A DNA stretch of 29,491 nucleotides from a virus: IMG/VR virus record IMGVR_UViG_3300028581_004268, positions 1-29,491 of that record. One strand, written 5' to 3'. The position numbers and the translations under genes are program-made. Positions 27,130-29,491 of this stretch are shown here, in pieces; the stretch's first letter is position 1, and each line of letters starts with the position of its first letter. The notes below the pieces were generated by a model. The model searched no databases and was not told where the DNA came from. It was given only the letters and a program-made list of their open reading frames with translations.

Positions 27130-28965
27130 TCACTCATAAATATTAATGCTGCTAACAATTTTACGCTCTGAAATTACTCGGCGCTGTGCTGGTTTAACTT
27201 CTTTGGGTAATTCTGCAACCTCTAATTTTAATCGCTCAAAATTAGGTGGATATATTTCCAGCGCACCTAACGCATAAACGGCGGTGTCCAATGGTTCATT
27301 TCTGGCCACAATCTTTTTCCATTCCCATTTTTTCTTACCACTCTTGAAATTCATTTCTAATTTCTCAGAAAGCAAACCTCTTAAATAAAAGTCATCACAA
27401 AGCTTTTCAGTTTCAAATGGAAAATGTATAAATCCTGGACCCACTGTCTGTAAGTGTAGCCGCTGATATAAAGTTGCTTTTGCATTATCAACTCCGATTG
27501 TAAATAACATTACTTTGGCTTTATTATTTGTCGTAAAATTACCCGCTATCGGACGTCCTTGTCCTGCTCGACCAATAATCGCATGAATTCTTTTACCTCG
27601 GCGTGATTTAGTAAATTTATATACCTCTGAGGTATGATGACCACCACTATCTACGCATGCAGCGCCAATAGCTAATTTTCTACCATCAGCAAAAGAAAAA
27701 CTTTGCGATAATTTCTCATCTAGTTTTTGCCATACCTCATCACCAGTTGGATTACCATAAAATTGACGATATTCAATTATCCATGATTCTTTACCTATTC
27801 CCCAACCAATAATTTGACATTCTAAACGGTCATCTTGTACGTCAACACCGGCGGTTAAATATAAAACACCTTCAGGTAAATCACAATTGTAATATTCGCG
27901 CCGTGCTTGCAACGTTTCAATCTCAATCTCTTCTGCAGCATCCTCAAACGGCTCACCGAGTTTCAAATTAATAAACTCACGAAGCTTGGATTTATCTCGT
28001 GAACGACTTGCCTCAATAAACTCTGCAGCCAATTCAGCAAATTTAACCCAAGGGCTGTATAAACTGGAGATATGAAAACCAGGCATGGTTTTATGTTCTG
28101 CAGTTCTAACCCAACGACCGTTTGCTAAAAATTCAGGTTTATGGCGGTCTGTAATATGAAAACTACAGGCTGGACATTCTAAATAGACCGAATCAATTAA
28201 TAATTCACCATTTTCAGCTTTTTGCCACTTAACCATCTCCCACGTTAACACAAATTCATGTCCACAATCTGGGCATGGAATGTAGTAGTAGCGTTTGTCA
28301 GATTTCTCAAACCACTCGATTATTCGTGATTTCTCTCTCGTTGTTGGAGTAGAAATAAATAAAATTTTACGATTAAAAAAGTTAGTCGTGCGCTGTAAGG
28401 CAAGTTTTATCGGATCACCTTCTCTTGCTAATTCATCAGGAAAACGATCTATTTCATCAGCAATCAATACCCGAATTGGTTTACTTGCTAATTTAGTTGG
28501 TGTACTCGCGCCATAAATCGCCACATATCCTGATGGAAAAGTTTTTAACTCAATCGTATTGTCACTGTCCCGAGTATTACCACTAAACAATTCTTTAAGT
28601 ACGGGACTAGCTTTAATCATCGGCTCAATGCGTGTTTTACTAAAATCATTTGCCATTCCCTCAGTTGGGAGTAAGTACATAATCGAAGCTGCATCTTCAG
28701 CCATATAAAAACCGAGAATGTTTAATCCAATCTCGGTTTTGCCAACTTGCGAACTAGCACAGACTACTACTAAATTAGCAGCAGAATTAAATATATCCAT
28801 AATTTCTCTAGTATATGGAGTTCTATGCGTCTGCCAGCGTCCAGGCTCTGGACTAGTACCACGAGCAATATAGCGATACTGATCTGCCCATTGCGAAATA
28901 GTTAATTTAGGCTTTGGTTTACAAGCGCTAATAAAATTATGATAAATATTCTGCCGATTGCTCAT
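27130..28965 (-). CDS. A: terminase large subunit, lambda gpA-like
   Basis: 611 aa, GpA family. Packaging ATPase: Walker A SSQVGKTE (71-78), Walker B VLIADEID (166-173). A zinc-finger-like CPDC/CPAC pair follows at about residues 233-275. The nuclease domain is in the C-terminal half (AGVDVQDDRLECQIIGWGIG with its acidic residues, CVDSGGHHT). It makes cos ends, so a cos site would be expected upstream, to the right of this window. It overlaps the small subunit gene by 29 bp. Confidence 0.95.
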   Translation of the reverse strand: MSNRQNIYHNFISACKPKPKLTISQWADQYRYIARGTSPEPGRWQTHRTPYTREIMDIFNSAANLVVVCASSQVGKTEIGLNILGFYMAEDAASIMYLLPTEGMANDFSKTRIEPMIKASPVLKELFSGNTRDSDNTIELKTFPSGYVAIYGASTPTKLASKPIRVLIADEIDRFPDELAREGDPIKLALQRTTNFFNRKILFISTPTTREKSRIIEWFEKSDKRYYYIPCPDCGHEFVLTWEMVKWQKAENGELLIDSVYLECPACSFHITDRHKPEFLANGRWVRTAEHKTMPGFHISSLYSPWVKFAELAAEFIEASRSRDKSKLREFINLKLGEPFEDAAEEIEIETLQARREYYNCDLPEGVLYLTAGVDVQDDRLECQIIGWGIGKESWIIEYRQFYGNPTGDEVWQKLDEKLSQSFSFADGRKLAIGAACVDSGGHHTSEVYKFTKSRRGKRIHAIIGRAGQGRPIAGNFTTNNKAKVMLFTIGVDNAKATLYQRLHLQTVGPGFIHFPFETEKLCDDFYLRGLLSEKLEMNFKSGKKKWEWKKIVARNEPLDTAVYALGALEIYPPNFERLKLEVAELPKEVKPAQRRVISERKIVSSINIYE

Positions 28966-29491
28966 TTTCTGGATCCACTAAGTACTTATCACGAAGACTG
29001 TAAATATCTGTCAAAATATCATTCACCGCATCTTCTAGCTTTAACTGAATCTCTGCAGCACTTAACCCTTCGAGCTGTGGTGCAATTTTATTGGGTAAAC
29101 TAATAAAATTATTTCTGACAATTGTTATACCAGCAACCACTTGTGCGCTAACTTCTTCAACTGATAATAACTCACCTTTAATTTTTTTTAAGTTCGTATC
29201 ATGAAGATCACCAAGTGCATTTTCTTTTTTACATTTAGCATTTAGCAAATCTTGCATAGTTGCATCACCATCAGATTTTACTGGAAATTGTCCAGGTTCT
29301 AAAATTTCAGGTACTGCTGCTGGAGCTGTTAATCCCAAACCGCTTTTAAGTAAGTGGTAGGCACGCTCGGCATCTGGCATAATTATTTTTTTACCCTGAT
29401 GAGGTAATTTATCTTGAGCTACTAATTGTGAAACAGCTGATTTTGAGATGCTCATTTTTTTTGCAAACGCTATTTGTGATATTAAAACCAT
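28937..29491 (-). CDS. terminase small subunit, Nu1-like (possibly partial)
   Basis: 184 aa visible; ATG falls exactly at the window edge, so a longer start is possible. Residues 1-50 are a winged helix-turn-helix (ISQIAFAKKMSISKSAVSQL, then IIMPDAERAYHLL). The C-terminal part is helical and charged (NLKKIKGELLSVEEVSAQVV), typical of Nu1-like small subunits that recognise cos DNA and recruit the large subunit. Confidence 0.88.
   Translation of the reverse strand: MVLISQIAFAKKMSISKSAVSQLVAQDKLPHQGKKIIMPDAERAYHLLKSGLGLTAPAAVPEILEPGQFPVKSDGDATMQDLLNAKCKKENALGDLHDTNLKKIKGELLSVEEVSAQVVAGITIVRNNFISLPNKIAPQLEGLSAAEIQLKLEDAVNDILTDIYSLRDKYLVDPENEQSAEYLS

Noticed and set aside
1-29491. Integrase, att site, tRNA or insertion sequence
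   Set aside because: None could be seen; the early and integration regions must lie outside the window.

Overview
The window is a nearly complete late region of a temperate tailed phage (prophage) in an AT-rich gammaproteobacterium. It is a mosaic. The head genes follow phage lambda (Nu1, A, W, B, C with nested Nu3, D, E, FII, Z), while the tail follows P2 (FI sheath, FII tube, E/E', T, X, D, V, U, W, J, I, H), so the virion should be a contractile-tailed myovirus with a lambda-type capsid. Low GC, C4-type antisense RNAs, Rha/KilAC regulators and the lambda/P2 gene families suggest an AT-rich host such as an Orbaceae or Pasteurellaceae relative; the genus is an inference. I see no integrase, att site, tRNA or CRISPR array.

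Layout. The late operon runs on the minus strand from the right edge to about 3850: packaging (29491-25318), capsid (23199-20338), connector and tail tube/sheath (20341-16734), tape measure and baseplate (16412-8183), fibres (8186-5243), a lysis/surface cassette (5231-4421) and an M15 endolysin (4266-3853). It is interrupted at several points by moron-like inserts: 25290-23206 (tiny membrane proteins, C4 RNA, Rha-type antirepressor, 40-aa ORF), 16428-16692 (plus-strand membrane protein), 12390-10719 (tiny membrane proteins, plus-strand toxin-like gene, repeat, rha) and 3778-2618 (split rha plus tiny membrane proteins). The left end (1-2605) is on the plus strand: tiny membrane proteins, a C4 RNA, a Bro-N/KilAC antirepressor, a 39-aa ORF, a toxin-like peptide and a ribbon-helix-helix protein.

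Main observation. The phage carries two C4-type antisense RNA loci, one on each strand, with identical architecture but different pairing sequences. Each has a promoter that places the RNA start on a 17-nt hairpin exposing an 8-nt element (a'), a 7-nt element (b') and a T-run. Next comes a short leader ORF containing perfect complements of both elements, then a second copy of a' and b' directly over the ribosome binding site of a large antirepressor gene. Every complementarity is kept although the sequences differ (TTAGAAAC/CAACAGG at the left, TTCGTAAC/CTACTAG at the right), which is strong covariation evidence for two orthogonal switches. Both loci sit inside the same larger cassette: tiny membrane protein(s), C4 RNA, leader ORF, antirepressor with a related N-terminal domain, then a homologous 39/40-aa ORF and a terminator. 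A third, decayed copy appears at 11370-11968, where the C4/antirepressor part has been replaced by a toxin-like gene.

Other notable items: five copies of a bidirectional terminator hairpin with compensatory changes, each marking the border of a tiny membrane-protein gene; a 187-bp repeat with 2 mismatches 11.8 kb apart; a P2-type T TTT TTG frameshift in the tail chaperone; nested starts in the protease/scaffold and antirepressor genes; and a collagen-like fibre protein that begins with a Sec signal peptide.
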